A DNA stretch of 27,905 nt from Chara braunii (taxonomy: Eukaryota; Streptophyta; Charophyceae; Charales; Characeae), in assembly GCA_003427395.1 (NCBI GenBank), contig BFEA01000025.1:419497-447401 (forward strand), read 5' to 3'. Below are positions 6,430-16,243 of this stretch, one piece after another. The position numbers and the translations under genes were made by a program. Position 1 is the stretch's first letter; every line of letters begins with the position of its first letter. The notes below the pieces were generated by a model, which made no database searches, had not been told where the DNA came from, and worked only from the letters and a program-made list of their open reading frames with translations.

Positions 6430-9375
6430 ATGGATCAGGTTAGGGCCTCTGCCGATGTACAGCAGCCGCACGATGTGCACAATGTGACACGATCTCCACT
6501 GAGGAGCGGAGGGGTGTCAGTCTCCACAGGTGAAGCAGCACTGTCCGAGGTGCAGAGGGGGGAGGTGGTATTGCCGGCACCTGAGGGAGGAGCGGCCGCT
6601 GAGCCTGGATCAGAGTCAAAAAAGCGAGGTGGCGGGCAAGGGTATACGACAGAAAATGAGGGGGGTAGACCCATCATTGCCGATGTATCCGACCCAGTGC
6701 CGATGGGTGCCTGCCTGGCAAGGGAGCAAGCGTGCAAGATGGGTAGTTCCAATTCAGATCGTTCGGAAGGAGAGAACAGATCAGGCACGGCAAGGGAGGA
6801 GAATGCAGCCATGGCCGCCATACCATCCGGTGACGGGAAGCATCCTGAAACTGAAACTGAGGTGCAAACTCGTGTTCCCTCTGCACACAACCCTGTGTTA
6901 GAGAAGGGTGGCAACAATAGGGTGGAAAGTGTATACCAGAGAAGGAGAAAATACGATAATACTAAGCGATGTGGTGGAGATGATGTTGCAGCGAACAGCG
7001 GTCGATGCGGTGCAAGTGGTGGGGGTGTTGGAAGTAATGAGAGGGGAAGTGGGGGGGTAGAAGAGAGAATGCAGCAGGAGTGTCGCGGATGCAACACAGG
7101 TAATGAAACTCAGGCTGTGAATAGTGAAAGAACGGACATCAACACTGGTCGCCCGTGCAGTGTGAACGCGAGCGATGTAATCCGGTTTTCAAGCGAAATA
7201 TGCAAAGGAGTACCAAAGGCCGGACTGCAAATTCCGTTCGGCAATGAGCACATCGAGTGCGACGGAGTGAGAGTGACTGAGGTCCGCGTTCGGGTGGCAA
7301 GCAGCGATGCAAAGGCGAGTCAGGTGATGGAGGCGAAAAGTGGTGCGCGCGCAGAGAATCTGGGGTTGCCAGCCCATTGTGGTGGGAAGGCGATGGATGC
7401 GGGAAATAAGGAGGAGGATACAGCGGTCAGGACTCAAAGAAGTTGCTCTCGTGCTCTCGAAGATGAAGAATTTCAAGTTTTTCAGGGAAGAGTGGAACAG
7501 AAAGGCGACTCGCATGCGGGTGCTGAGAACGGAGCTGCACCATCAGGCAGGGCTCAAACAAATGATGCGCATAGAGACAGTCAAGAAGGTTGGACTAAAT
7601 ACGGCATGGAAAAGAGGAGGAGGGAGGAGAACAGGCCTGGCCGCTCGCAGCAGGACCGCGCGCAAGTGGACTATCAAGCAAACATCCATGTCAAGCAAGA
7701 CACTGCAGTGCATTCTGCAATCATGGCCGTGGACCAATCCCAGCATGTATTGGGAAGGAGACCCGGTCATCCGGAAAAGCTTCGGGAAGCTATACAACTT
7801 GATAGCCAACAACAAGAGGGCAAGGGGGGACTTGAACCATCAGTGCTGAGCAGCAGGGGCAAGGGTAGCCAAAGGGCTCACAGTCAACTCGCTAAGCCGG
7901 CGCTCATTTCTCAATTTGAGAAAACGAAGTCCACAGGGGGAGGAATGCCTAGGAAAGCAGCAGCTGCGGATTGCACCTGGACCTTGAACCCCCAGAACGC
8001 CAGTACGGCGCCTGAAAACACAAGAAAGGCATTGCAGAGCTTGAGAGGTTCACAGTATGGACTGGACCAAGGGGACGATGACAGTCAAATGACAGTCCCG
8101 TTTACGGAACACTTCCTAACGGAGTCGACTGCATCTGGAGGGCATAGAACCGTGAGGAAGGAAGCGATTCCCGTATCCGTGAAGGTGGAAGAGGAGGAGG
8201 AGGACATGCGGAGGCGCTTGGGAGCTTCCGCTCGGAAGTCAGCAGTTTCAACTCCATTTGCAGCTGATCAACCATCCTGCATTGAGACTTTGCAGCGTGA
8301 TCTGCAACGTACCAGTAGTCATTCTGATGGACGTGGTGGAAAGCCTGTCGACGGAAGTAGTGGAAAGATGAGTAATCTCGGGGCTGATGAGGAGGAGAAG
8401 ACCAGAATCTTACTGAAAACACCCAAGTCAGAGAACGAGGAACAGGGATGTGCTTTCAGGATGACAACCCCCCTTCCGAAGGGGGCGGCAGATGGTAGCG
8501 GTGGACATCTGTCCAAGGATGAATTCCCCCTCGTTGACGGCGCAAGTTTCCAAAGGAACCAGTTGCCGAACCGCGAGCTGATGAAGGATGTGAAAGGCAA
8601 CGGTGCAGAGCGATTTCAGCATTTTGTCACGGAGAGCACAGGAGAACCCTCCCCTAAGGCTTGTGGAGGTCCGGTAACTGACCCGTTGGCGGTTATGAAA
8701 AGTATGACAAGCGATGATAAGCTGGGCAGAGCTGGGGAACGAGTTCCGTCATCGGAAGAGAGGAGAGCAGCAGCATTTGGATTCACAATTGGGTCAAGTA
8801 ATGGAGCAGTGGGCATGGGAGAGCCTGAAAAAAACGATTGTAAGGAGCTTGTTGCTGGACAGTGCCCAGGGCAAGCTCTCACTGGGAGGAGAGAGACTGT
8901 CCCCAAGTTCGAAGCGGAGCAGGCTGAAGGATCGATACCAGCAGGAAATGCGAGAGTCGATAGGCACGGAAGCGGGGTGCGTCCCCCTTCCTGCAAAGGG
9001 GGTTCCGAATCGGACTCCCAGTCCTCCGAAGGCACGGCTTTGATTCGCAACAAGGAAAGGGTCAGTAGCCACTGGAGAATTCCACCCTTGGGCTGTAAAC
9101 TACCTGAGGTAGTCGTAGGCAACAGCAACAGCGTAGCGGTAAATGAAAGACCAAAAAACTATGTCCACGAGTCTAGGGATCCTGTAGCAGATGGTTATCT
9201 CATCACTGATGAGGGGGTGGAGCAAGTCGATGAACACACGTGTAGCAGGGAAAACAAGCAATTTGTTTCATGTCCGCAAAGTTGTAATCGTGCAGCGCCT
9301 CCAACAGCTTGCCAAGATAATCGGTTTATCAGCAGCTTAGTCGGCAAGCCCAATTATGTGTACCGGACTCGTTAA
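6430..9375 (+). CDS. Long hypothetical protein, frame 1 part (about 980 aa)
   Basis: The frame is open for almost 3 kb, far longer than expected by chance, so it is or recently was coding. I chose ATG 6430 because it is the first ATG after the in-frame stop at 6388 and sits in a strong Kozak context (CTGCCATGG). The protein is rich in Gly, Glu, Ser, Arg and Asn, with no membrane segment, signal peptide or fold I recognise; most looks intrinsically disordered. There are acidic runs (EEEEED about residue 590) and basic patches. It runs into the next open frame (9341-11209) one base out of register. Together they could be the disordered N-terminal exons of the SUVR-like methyltransferase downstream, which is on the same strand and has a similarly disordered region, or an independent gene. 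Function unknown. Confidence 0.55.
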   Translation: MDQVRASADVQQPHDVHNVTRSPLRSGGVSVSTGEAALSEVQRGEVVLPAPEGGAAAEPGSESKKRGGGQGYTTENEGGRPIIADVSDPVPMGACLAREQACKMGSSNSDRSEGENRSGTAREENAAMAAIPSGDGKHPETETEVQTRVPSAHNPVLEKGGNNRVESVYQRRRKYDNTKRCGGDDVAANSGRCGASGGGVGSNERGSGGVEERMQQECRGCNTGNETQAVNSERTDINTGRPCSVNASDVIRFSSEICKGVPKAGLQIPFGNEHIECDGVRVTEVRVRVASSDAKASQVMEAKSGARAENLGLPAHCGGKAMDAGNKEEDTAVRTQRSCSRALEDEEFQVFQGRVEQKGDSHAGAENGAAPSGRAQTNDAHRDSQEGWTKYGMEKRRREENRPGRSQQDRAQVDYQANIHVKQDTAVHSAIMAVDQSQHVLGRRPGHPEKLREAIQLDSQQQEGKGGLEPSVLSSRGKGSQRAHSQLAKPALISQFEKTKSTGGGMPRKAAAADCTWTLNPQNASTAPENTRKALQSLRGSQYGLDQGDDDSQMTVPFTEHFLTESTASGGHRTVRKEAIPVSVKVEEEEEDMRRRLGASARKSAVSTPFAADQPSCIETLQRDLQRTSSHSDGRGGKPVDGSSGKMSNLGADEEEKTRILLKTPKSENEEQGCAFRMTTPLPKGAADGSGGHLSKDEFPLVDGASFQRNQLPNRELMKDVKGNGAERFQHFVTESTGEPSPKACGGPVTDPLAVMKSMTSDDKLGRAGERVPSSEERRAAAFGFTIGSSNGAVGMGEPEKNDCKELVAGQCPGQALTGRRETVPKFEAEQAEGSIPAGNARVDRHGSGVRPPSCKGGSESDSQSSEGTALIRNKERVSSHWRIPPLGCKLPEVVVGNSNSVAVNERPKNYVHESRDPVADGYLITDEGVEQVDEHTCSRENKQFVSCPQSCNRAAPPTACQDNRFISSLVGKPNYVYRTR

Positions 9376-10781
9376 TCACGATGATGAAGAATTTGGAAAG
9401 GAATCGAAGGATAGAAAAGAGGCAGAGGGAGAGTTGCTGTACCATGTCGTGCATTACCAGCAGGCTGCTGCATTGCCGTCAAACACAGTGACTGTGCTCG
9501 GTAAAACTCCTCGGTCCGAAGTGAACGTTTCAGGGACTGCAGCAGGAGAAGTGCAGCTGTTGGATCAGATTCATCAGAAGCTAACGAAAGTGGAGGGAAA
9601 GTACGGGTGTGTCGCCAGATCCGGATGCACTTCCGTTTTGACAATGAAAAGATTAGCGAGGGCGGTGCACTTGCCACGCGTACAGATTCCACAGAAACAG
9701 CAGAGTATTGCCCCCTCCGGCCCGCAGGCTCGACGTTATAGATGGCCCGGGTGCAGTTTCGTTTTGTCGATGAAAAGATTAGCAAGGACACTTAGGAGAG
9801 TGCATTTGCCGCTGCCGCAGGTAGAGAAAAACACACATAATGTGACCACCGTCTCAGGTCCACAGGCCCTACGTTATCGAGCGGAGGACAATGTGTGCGT
9901 GGGAAAGGTTGTGGCGGAGGACAAAGAAAACGTCGAGGATGTCGGGATTAGCTGCGGAAGTAGTAAGGGGAAAAAGACACTCGATCAGTCCGTAGGAGCA
10001 CATGCCGTTTCCGATCCAACTCCCCTGCAGACAAGGGCTGTAAATCAGTCCGACTCTGAAGGAGTGCAGGTAGATTCTGCCACGACAACTCCCCAGGAGA
10101 AAAAGACTGTAAATCAGTCTGTACGAGCACAACAGGCAGGTGGGGCACATGCCAGCGATCCATGGGGGAAAGAGAACAACGCCACAGAAATGGCACTTCG
10201 CAGGCTCGATGACGACATAGCTCAGATAAACCTGTTGGAAAGGGGAGTTGGAGCGGAAACGGCGAGGAAAAGAGAAAACAGAAAGGAGGACTTTGACGAA
10301 CGGTTCTTGACGAAAGAACCGCCATTCTCAAAACTGAGAACAAGAGCAGAACAGGATGAAGCAGACCTGAGTTTTTTGAGGGTTGGCTGTTGCCAAGGGT
10401 GCAGTTTGGAGTCAGGGGGGAGGAGGAGGAGGAGGAGGAAGAGGAGAAGAAGCGGCACCGAACGAAAGGTGGTGGCAGTGAAAGCAAAATGCGTGACAGA
10501 GGCTGTCGAGGCGGCGGGTTTATTATTTAACACTAGAACATGTGTGCAGAGCACTCTTCCGGCACGCAGCTCGGAATCTGCGAGGAAGAGGAGATGCACG
10601 CTAGAGACTGCCATGGCAGGGACGTTGCTGAATCAGACAGCCACGCAAGCCGGTGGTCCAGTGTGCAGTTCAGATTCGGCGAGGAAAAGGAGCTGCACAG
10701 GGGAGAAGGTGGTGGTGAAAATGGAATTGATGACGGAGATTGTCCAGGTGGGGAAATCGAAAAAAGTGGAATTTATAACAG
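9341..10781 (+). CDS. Long hypothetical protein, frame 2 continuation, internally repeated
   Basis: Open from just after a stop at 9338-9340 and continuous to 11209, but the last part (from about 10929) is only the CT microsatellite read as Leu-Ser. The real exon probably ends earlier, at a donor-like CAG|GTGGGG (10747/10748) or CAG|GTAATT (10781/10782). The protein contains tandem degenerate duplications: MKRLARAVHLP and MKRLARTLRRVHLP about 42 codons apart, SGPQARRYR and SGPQALRYR, several VNQS/LDQS units, and SESARKRRCT/SDSARKRSCT. It is Lys/Arg rich and probably nuclear and disordered. It joins the upstream open frame by a frame switch, or by a short intron such as 9109-9340 (GAG|GTAGTC to CTTAG, 232 nt, which restores the frame). 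No known domain. Confidence 0.5.
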
Positions 10782-10803
10782 GTAATTGTCCAGGTGGGGA
10801 AAT
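10739..10803 (+). repeat. 19-bp direct repeat spanning a splice-donor-like site
   Basis: ATTGTCCAGGTGGGGAAAT occurs at 10739-10757 and 10785-10803, identical. Both copies contain CAG|GTGGGG, and a third donor-like CAG|GTAATT lies between them at 10781. Confidence 0.9.
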
Positions 10804-10925
10804 TAGGAGGAGAAAAGAAAAACAAAAAGAAAGGGAAGCAAGAGAGAAGCTGCAGGGCTGGTATGGTAGGGAATGGTCAGTTTGGTTCCTATTTCACGGT
10901 GGTGGCAAGTCAGAGCTCGAATACA

Positions 10926-10928
<3 letters not shown>

Positions 10929-10996
<68 letters not shown>
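10929..10996. repeat. (CT)n microsatellite
   Basis: About 34 uninterrupted CT units. It produces artificial Leu-Ser or Arg-Glu open frames on the two strands. Confidence 0.97.
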
Positions 10997-11000
<4 letters not shown>

Positions 11001-11280
11001 CTGTCTTTCCTGACATTATCTGGGAAAACCTTCCATATTCCTTCTGTCATTTTGACAGTCGCTATCCGAAGCTGTACCCATGCTGTCGCAAGGATATAAT
11101 TTGGGAAAAGCTTTCTTATTACTTCGATCATCTCCGCATACAAATCCTGCAATTGTTAGCTTGCTATCCCAGCTCACGCTGTCATGAACCCCGCTACAAT
11201 CGCACATAAACTGTCCCAACATAGAAGGTGCTCCCTTTGGCAACCCCATCAAATTCAATCCACTGCAAAAGCCCTGCTGC

Positions 11281-11314
<34 letters not shown>

Positions 11315-11760
11315 GTCATCGTCACAGACTCACACTAATAAATAATCTAACTTATGTTTCTGCGAAAAGAAGCCACCCTCTGCACCTTTGTTTGTTCATA
11401 AAGAATGTTTTATCCTCGAAATTTTTAATTTTCTAAATTCTTCGCCCTCTTACAAATACATATTGCATTCTCAAATTCCTCAATTTTCATGTTGGCCATC
11501 GACTTCCCCATCATCCTGTGCACAATCCCAATCACAGGAGTCCTGCATCACACATGTTGCACCAACCTTCCGCAATGGTGTAATCACCGTATCACCGTAT
11601 CACCATATCACTAGGTAGTAGTTACACTTCCTCACCCTGTCCTCTCCTGATGAAAACAAAATGATCATTCTGTAATCGATAAGAGTAATTTACTACTGCA
11701 GTACTACTATCCTACCACTTCACCAGTCCTTTCTTTATTTTTCTTTTTTTTTTTTTGGAC
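10997..11760. other. Non-coding spacer with (CAT)n
   Basis: No gene is supported. Contains a CAT/ATC microsatellite (about 11281-11314) and AT-rich stretches. Probably intronic or intergenic. Confidence 0.6.
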
Positions 11761-11778
11761 AGAGAACTCTACCAATCT

Positions 11779-11854
11779 GTCCTTCAGGACATCCGTTAAA
11801 ATTGGAACGATACAGAGAACGAGAAGATTAGCTAGCATAGCCCCTGCGCAAGGG
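11779..11854 (+). pseudogene. 3'-truncated U6 snRNA retrocopy with A tail
   Basis: Begins GTCCTTCAGGACATCCG, then AAAATTGGAACGATACAGAGA, and stops at GCGCAAGGG, followed by eight A residues. Two short internal duplications (GAGAACGAGAAGATTAG and TAGCTAGC) disturb the conserved centre. It is flanked by an imperfect direct repeat: ACTCTACCAATCT (11766-11778) and ACTCCACCAATCT (11868-11880), extending to AGAGA on the outer side. This is a clear retroposed copy. Confidence 0.88.
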
Positions 11855-11880
11855 AAAAAAAAGAGACACTCCACCAATCT

Positions 11881-12925
11881 TGCTCTGTGTATCACAGTAT
11901 TAACCATGGACTTCTTTTTCCCCCCTCCATGCCTTCCCCTGTTCTTTTTTTTTTTTTTTCCCGTGTTTTCTTTTTAATTGGCTCCTATTCTGGGGAGCAT
12001 CAGTCCGTTTCCTATTCCACCAGCAGGTGAAGATGACATGTAAAGCCGACCGACTTCAATGCTTCTCCACGGTGCGGCCCGCTGGGCCCGGGGAACCCTC
12101 TGACCGCATTGATTGCTTCCCTGCGAAAGGATTGACTGTGTGCGTCATGCCCATGCATTTGGCAAACTGTCCCGTCCCTCTGTCGATGTAACGGCTTTTT
12201 AAACCCTTTTCAAAAACATGCCTGAAAATCATAGCAGAAAGAATAATATCTCCCTCTCAATCTACCCCGGGCGGACTGACTGTTAAAACTGTAAATTGGA
12301 AGATGTCCCTGGTCAGCCCTTCATGCTTTATGTGTGTCCTTCATTAGCTATTCCAACTATTCTTGCCCTGGGGGTATGCTAACCTACCACCCATTTAACC
12401 ACCAATACATACAGCTATCGACTGCAGGCCCTTTTCGGAGGCCGCCCGCCGCCGATTCAATTTATCTACGGCGCTGGGCCGCCGAAATTTTCGCTGGCGA
12501 CGAGTTTTCTTTTCAGCAAGGCTGGGGCCGTGTACTGGCAGTTTAAGCTATTTCCGGCATCGATCCACTTTGCGGTGCGCTCTGTGGAATGATTACTGCA
12601 AGGGATAGGAAGGCTGGGTGTCTTCTGTCTGGTCTCTTGATCGAGTCACGTTTAAGTAGCTAGGGTATCTGGAACAGAGTGCCATTTCTTCTATCTCGAG
12701 TACTGTCTTTCGAGAATTGCAGTCTTGTCGTCCAGTAGCCATGTCTGGGGGAAGTTCCGCTCGGTCCTGCTCTCCTCATCTGGTTTGGCCGCAAGGAGCG
12801 GCCTCTTTGTTCGCCGCCTCTTGCATCTGATCTTGGCTTCTATAAGATGTGTTGACTACCCCCAAACCGCAAGGGACGGCGGCCTTGAGATATGATCGTC
12901 GAATCATCGTCGAATGGACCGGGCC
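11881..12925. other. Non-coding spacer
   Basis: I see no gene. A T tract lies near 11946-11959. The segment CTCCTATTCTGGGGAGCATC to TTCCTATTCC (about 11981-12022) resembles 18397-18437 next to the foldback element. A pair of CCGCAAGG(G)A-CGGC segments occurs at about 12789 and 12867. The only open frames are short and without family resemblance. Confidence 0.5.
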
Positions 12926-13037
12926 TACAGTCTTCACGTGAATAGAACACGGCGGGTCAATATAGCCGTATTTGTTGCAATTTGCAGTCCAAATAGACGC
13001 TATGATGACCAGGCTTTCTATTTGGGAGAAGACGGTT
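12926..13037. mobile_element. Palindromic MITE, copy 2
   Basis: The left arm TACAGTCTTCACGTGAATAG...GGGTCAATATAGC pairs with the right arm, whose reverse complement reads AACCGTCTTCTCCCAAATAG...GGTCATCATAGC. Same family as 4438, 24747 and 26082. Non-coding, about 112 bp. Confidence 0.65.
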
Positions 13038-13271
13038 GGTCATTCACAATAATTGTAATATTTTGAACTCATCTGCTTCCAGTGCAGTCCGGACTCAGGT
13101 CTGAACAGTTCAGTCCAGGGGGAGTGTACCAACTGAGCGAGGCCCAGCTGGCGACTCTTCCCCCCCAAACCTTCTCTTTGCGTCGTTTGCGATCTTTCAG
13201 ATTTGCCCCCCAATGTGACGCAACAGCGTTCCTTCCATATGCATATTGCCCCACAGACTCACAGAATTGCC

Positions 13272-13388
13272 TTTTTTTTCTTTTTTTTCTTTTTTTCTTT
13301 TTTCCTTTTTTTCCTTTTTTTCTTTTTTCCTTTTTTTCTTTTTTTCTTTTTTTCTTTTTTTCTTTTTTTCTTTTTTTCTTTCTTTTTT
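13272..13388 (-). repeat. (T6-8 C)n tract, expanded A-rich tail of the adjacent U6 copy
   Basis: Runs of T separated by single C or CC, so on the minus strand this is an (A7G)n tail. It starts exactly at the 3' end of the minus-strand U6 copy, so it probably grew from a retroposon poly-A tail. It creates spurious Phe-rich and Lys-rich open frames. Confidence 0.85.
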
Positions 13389-13491
13389 GGACCATTTGTC
13401 GATTTCTGTGTGTCATCCTTGGGCAGGGGCCATGGTAATCCGATTCTATCTTCCCTGTATCGTTCCAATTTTAACGGATGTCTGGAAGGAC
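13389..13491 (-). pseudogene. U6 snRNA retrocopy, minus strand
   Basis: On the minus strand it reads GTCCTTCCAGACATCCG, AAAATTGGAACGATACAGGG, then CCATGGCCCCTGCCCAAGGA and ATCGACAAATGGTCC, ending at the same GGTCC point as the copy at 2293. It has a 10-base insertion around GATAGAATCGGATTACC and other changes. An A-rich tail follows. Outside the tail and the 5' end are ACAGAATTGCC (13261-13271) and ACAGGGTTGCC (13490-13500), a probable decayed target-site duplication (9 of 11). Confidence 0.88.
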
Positions 13492-13500
13492 AGGGTTGCC

Positions 13501-14564
13501 TTGTGTTCTTTCCTTCACGCATTTGTTTTCATAGTAACAATCTGGCACAGAGTCGTCTTTCTGATCATACCGTACCGTACCGGATTCTCTCAGTCTTGGA
13601 GAAGGACATGGGAAGGTAGGTCCAGAGAAAATCTGGTACCATATTTGGGACGGGAGGAGGTGGAGGGTGGAGGGCAATAGGGAGGACCACGGCTCCTTTC
13701 GCTTGGACGAGTGGAAGTCTACTCTTTTTTTTTTTTTTTTTTTTTTTTTTTGCATTTAATTAGACAGTATATGCGATGTTTTCCGGCTCCTGGTCTGAAC
13801 TGTTTTACAGCTTATACAACAGGTGGCTGGACTCGTTCTTTTTTTGCCTCGACTGGATCGCGTGGACCACCAAAAGTCCACGTGGCCAACTGTTAATTGG
13901 GAGAGCTGCATCTGCAGTTAGGCACTGGAGAGAGACTCTTGTGATCCTTACCGTTGTGATCATCTTTTTTTTCTTTTTCTTTTTTTTTTTTTTAACAGGT
14001 CTGATCATCGTGTACTTCTCTTCTTTTCCAGCGGATCTGTTTTATTGGTACGTGGTCTTTCAAGTTCCGACTCTTCCCATGGCTCCCTCGCCCACCTTCT
14101 CTGAATGTCCAGTGCCTAATCTTGGCTTCTTTACTTCTTTGGACTATTTCTTAACCCAGTATAACTGTGGACTCTTGGATTATTGAGTTGGAGTCTTAGC
14201 TCTGCTCAGTCTGCTGGGTTTGCTAACTTTGCTTGCTTGATTGCCATGCCCGTTCTGTGCGCGTCGGTACCACCCGTTCAATCCTCTTGCGAAATGGTAA
14301 GAGTTCCAAGTCATTCATGGCACGCTGTGGGTAAAAGGTTGTGTGGGGTTTGGTGCTCCAAACCCTTAATTTTTCTTTTTGTTTCTTTTCTTTCTTTCTT
14401 TCTTTCTTATTTTTCTTTTCCCGTTTTTATCCCGGGTATTGCACATTCTATTTTAACAGCTGGAAAGTAGGTCCAACGTCCCTTACGTGAATGGTACCCG
14501 CACAGCGCTCCTCCCCGATATGGCCGGAAGGCCCTGACACAGCGGCATTGATTGCTGTTACATA
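13501..14564. other. Non-coding spacer with T tracts
   Basis: No gene is supported. Contains long T runs (about 13726-13751 and 13965-13993) and CTTT microsatellite-like text near 14386-14408. The second T run, with AACAGGTC, is bounded by the 8-bp direct repeat TGATCATC (13957-13964 and 14002-14009), so it may be a tiny tail-only retroposition. Confidence 0.55.
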
Positions 14565-15090
14565 CTGCATTCCACACAGGCCCTTTCAGGCCCGACGACT
14601 AGGCTGAGGGGTTCTGAGGGCCTGGACGTGATAATTCAGGCCTTAGGCCGCCCTTTTGGCCTTACACAACCAGCTCTAGACCAGGCCCTGCAGCCGCAGG
14701 CCCTGGGCTGGAAATGGCCAAACATTTTCATTTGGACCAGGCCGCCGTTTAGGCAGCCTGCTTCCCGAAAACCGGTCCGACCTGAACCACGGATCGGACG
14801 ATAGATCCGATGGTTCAGATGGGAGGCCACCTTGGGAGGCAGAGGCCAAACTGGCCGCCGGCCGGTACTTAGGCCCAGCCAACAGCCATTTCGAAGAGTT
14901 TGGAGGACAGCAGCATTGAGGAACGCCGCTGTGCTATTTCGGTTCAGCGCAGCGCTAGGTGTAGCGCTGGCTGTAGAGAGAGCGAGGAGGTAGACTTACC
15001 TGACAGCAGCCACGAGCGCCATAGCTCCCAGCAGCACAGCCGTCTCCTGCAACAGCCAAGGCGCCACCTTGTATCATCAGGTAGGGCCTA
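14565..15090 (+). repeat. Repeat superfamily copy, pairs with 27.35 kb to end
   Basis: CCACACAGGCCC, GCCCGAC, TAGGCTGAGGG and GGGCCTG line up with the start of the copy at about 27345. Further on both have an inverted repeat: here TGAACC/GGTTCA plus GGATC/GATCC around 14783-14817. A GCGCCATAGCTCC motif follows (GCCATAGC at 15018). The loop of this hairpin has no TATA. No open frame is credible. Confidence 0.55.
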
Positions 15091-15128
15091 GAGCTACTCG
15101 CCATCTCCGCCGATGCTCTGCCCCTCTC

Positions 15129-15148
15129 TTCTTCTTCTTCTCCTTCAG

Positions 15149-15179
<31 letters not shown>

Positions 15180-15215
15180 CTTCTTCAGACTCAGACTTCT
15201 TTTTCTTCTTCTTCG
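15129..15215. repeat. (CTT)n microsatellite
   Basis: Interrupted CTT/TTC units. It encodes only low-complexity Ser or Leu runs. Confidence 0.9.
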
Positions 15216-16243
15216 GATTGGAGACTATTGATACGAGTTGGACAGAGATCAGTAATGGGACTTTGGTGGTAGGAGGCTGTGATACTTACCGGATTCGAGA
15301 CATTGGAGATAGTTGGGATTGATACCTGGCGGCATCACAGATCGGACATCGGTTACATTAGGATTCTGTACCTCCGACATTGGTGACTTATGTCCACGAC
15401 ATTCTAATTTTGTTCGGTGACATTTTGGGCTACCATATCGGTGACCTTCTGGATTCTATCTCGGTGACATCTGGCGCTGTCCATATCTCCCACCTCCATC
15501 ATCTCTCCTCCCACCACTCATCTGTGTATGGTTGTACGGGCCCTGAAGCATCGTCTATGTATGGCTTCAGACCCCACCATCTCACGATTGCTTGTGTGTT
15601 GAGTGATGTTTGGGTGAGTTCAGTCTGTGTGAGTCAGTCCATTTCTCAGACTTCCGCTGTATACATGCTCATCAGCCTCATCCTATATTGCTTGATCTTT
15701 GGTTCTGCCCATTCTTGGTGAAGTATTCACTAGTATGCAACAATTGCTCCCTCTTCAGGAGGATGTACCACGCAGAGCTCTGCCCCTGCCCTGTAGTGTT
15801 ACTCTCCTTAATCCTTCCCCGTCGTGCCTAATGCGGCCTCCCTATGCCTCCTTATTCCGCATTTGCTTTTTTATTCTGTTTTCTTTTTTGTCTTTTTTTT
15901 TTTTTTTTTTTTTCTGTATACATAAAATGCAAGCTGCCTTCTCCTCATATGGGGAACACCTGCATTTTTACTACTCTATTTTCTTCTCTCAATAGTCTTT
16001 TTTTTAATCTCACACTACCTACCCTGAGCTATGTACTAATTAAGAACTACCCCCCTATATGGGACAGAGGACCAGCTTTAAATCGACTTACCAGGACTAA
16101 GCTATCCTACGGTATGGGTCTATGGAACCTTGCGCCTGATGCAGTCACTTCTGATTCCCTTTTTTTTTTTTGGTTCGTAGCAGCAGCAGTGTCGGGTCGA
16201 GCATACTCACACGAGGACTTTCTTTGAGAAAGCTCTGGGGGTG
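15216..16243. other. Non-coding spacer with degenerate CGGTGAC repeats
   Basis: A motif like (T)CGGTGACAT recurs at irregular 23-33 base steps between about 15349 and 15470. A T tract lies at about 15892-15914. Longest open frames are about 110 codons, hydrophobic, with no family resemblance; I do not call a gene. Confidence 0.5.

Noticed and set aside
6435-9128. Minus-strand and shifted open frames inside the long GA-rich frame (for example plus 7340-7849, minus 6435-7097)
   Set aside because: Shadows of a frame open for nearly 3 kb; their residues match no family.
13069-13755. Lys-rich and Phe-rich open frames on both strands
   Set aside because: They are translations of the (T7C)n tract, T runs and the antisense U6 copy, not proteins.
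15380-16000. Hydrophobic open frames of about 100 codons
   Set aside because: T-rich sequence read in frame; no conserved motif or plausible start context.
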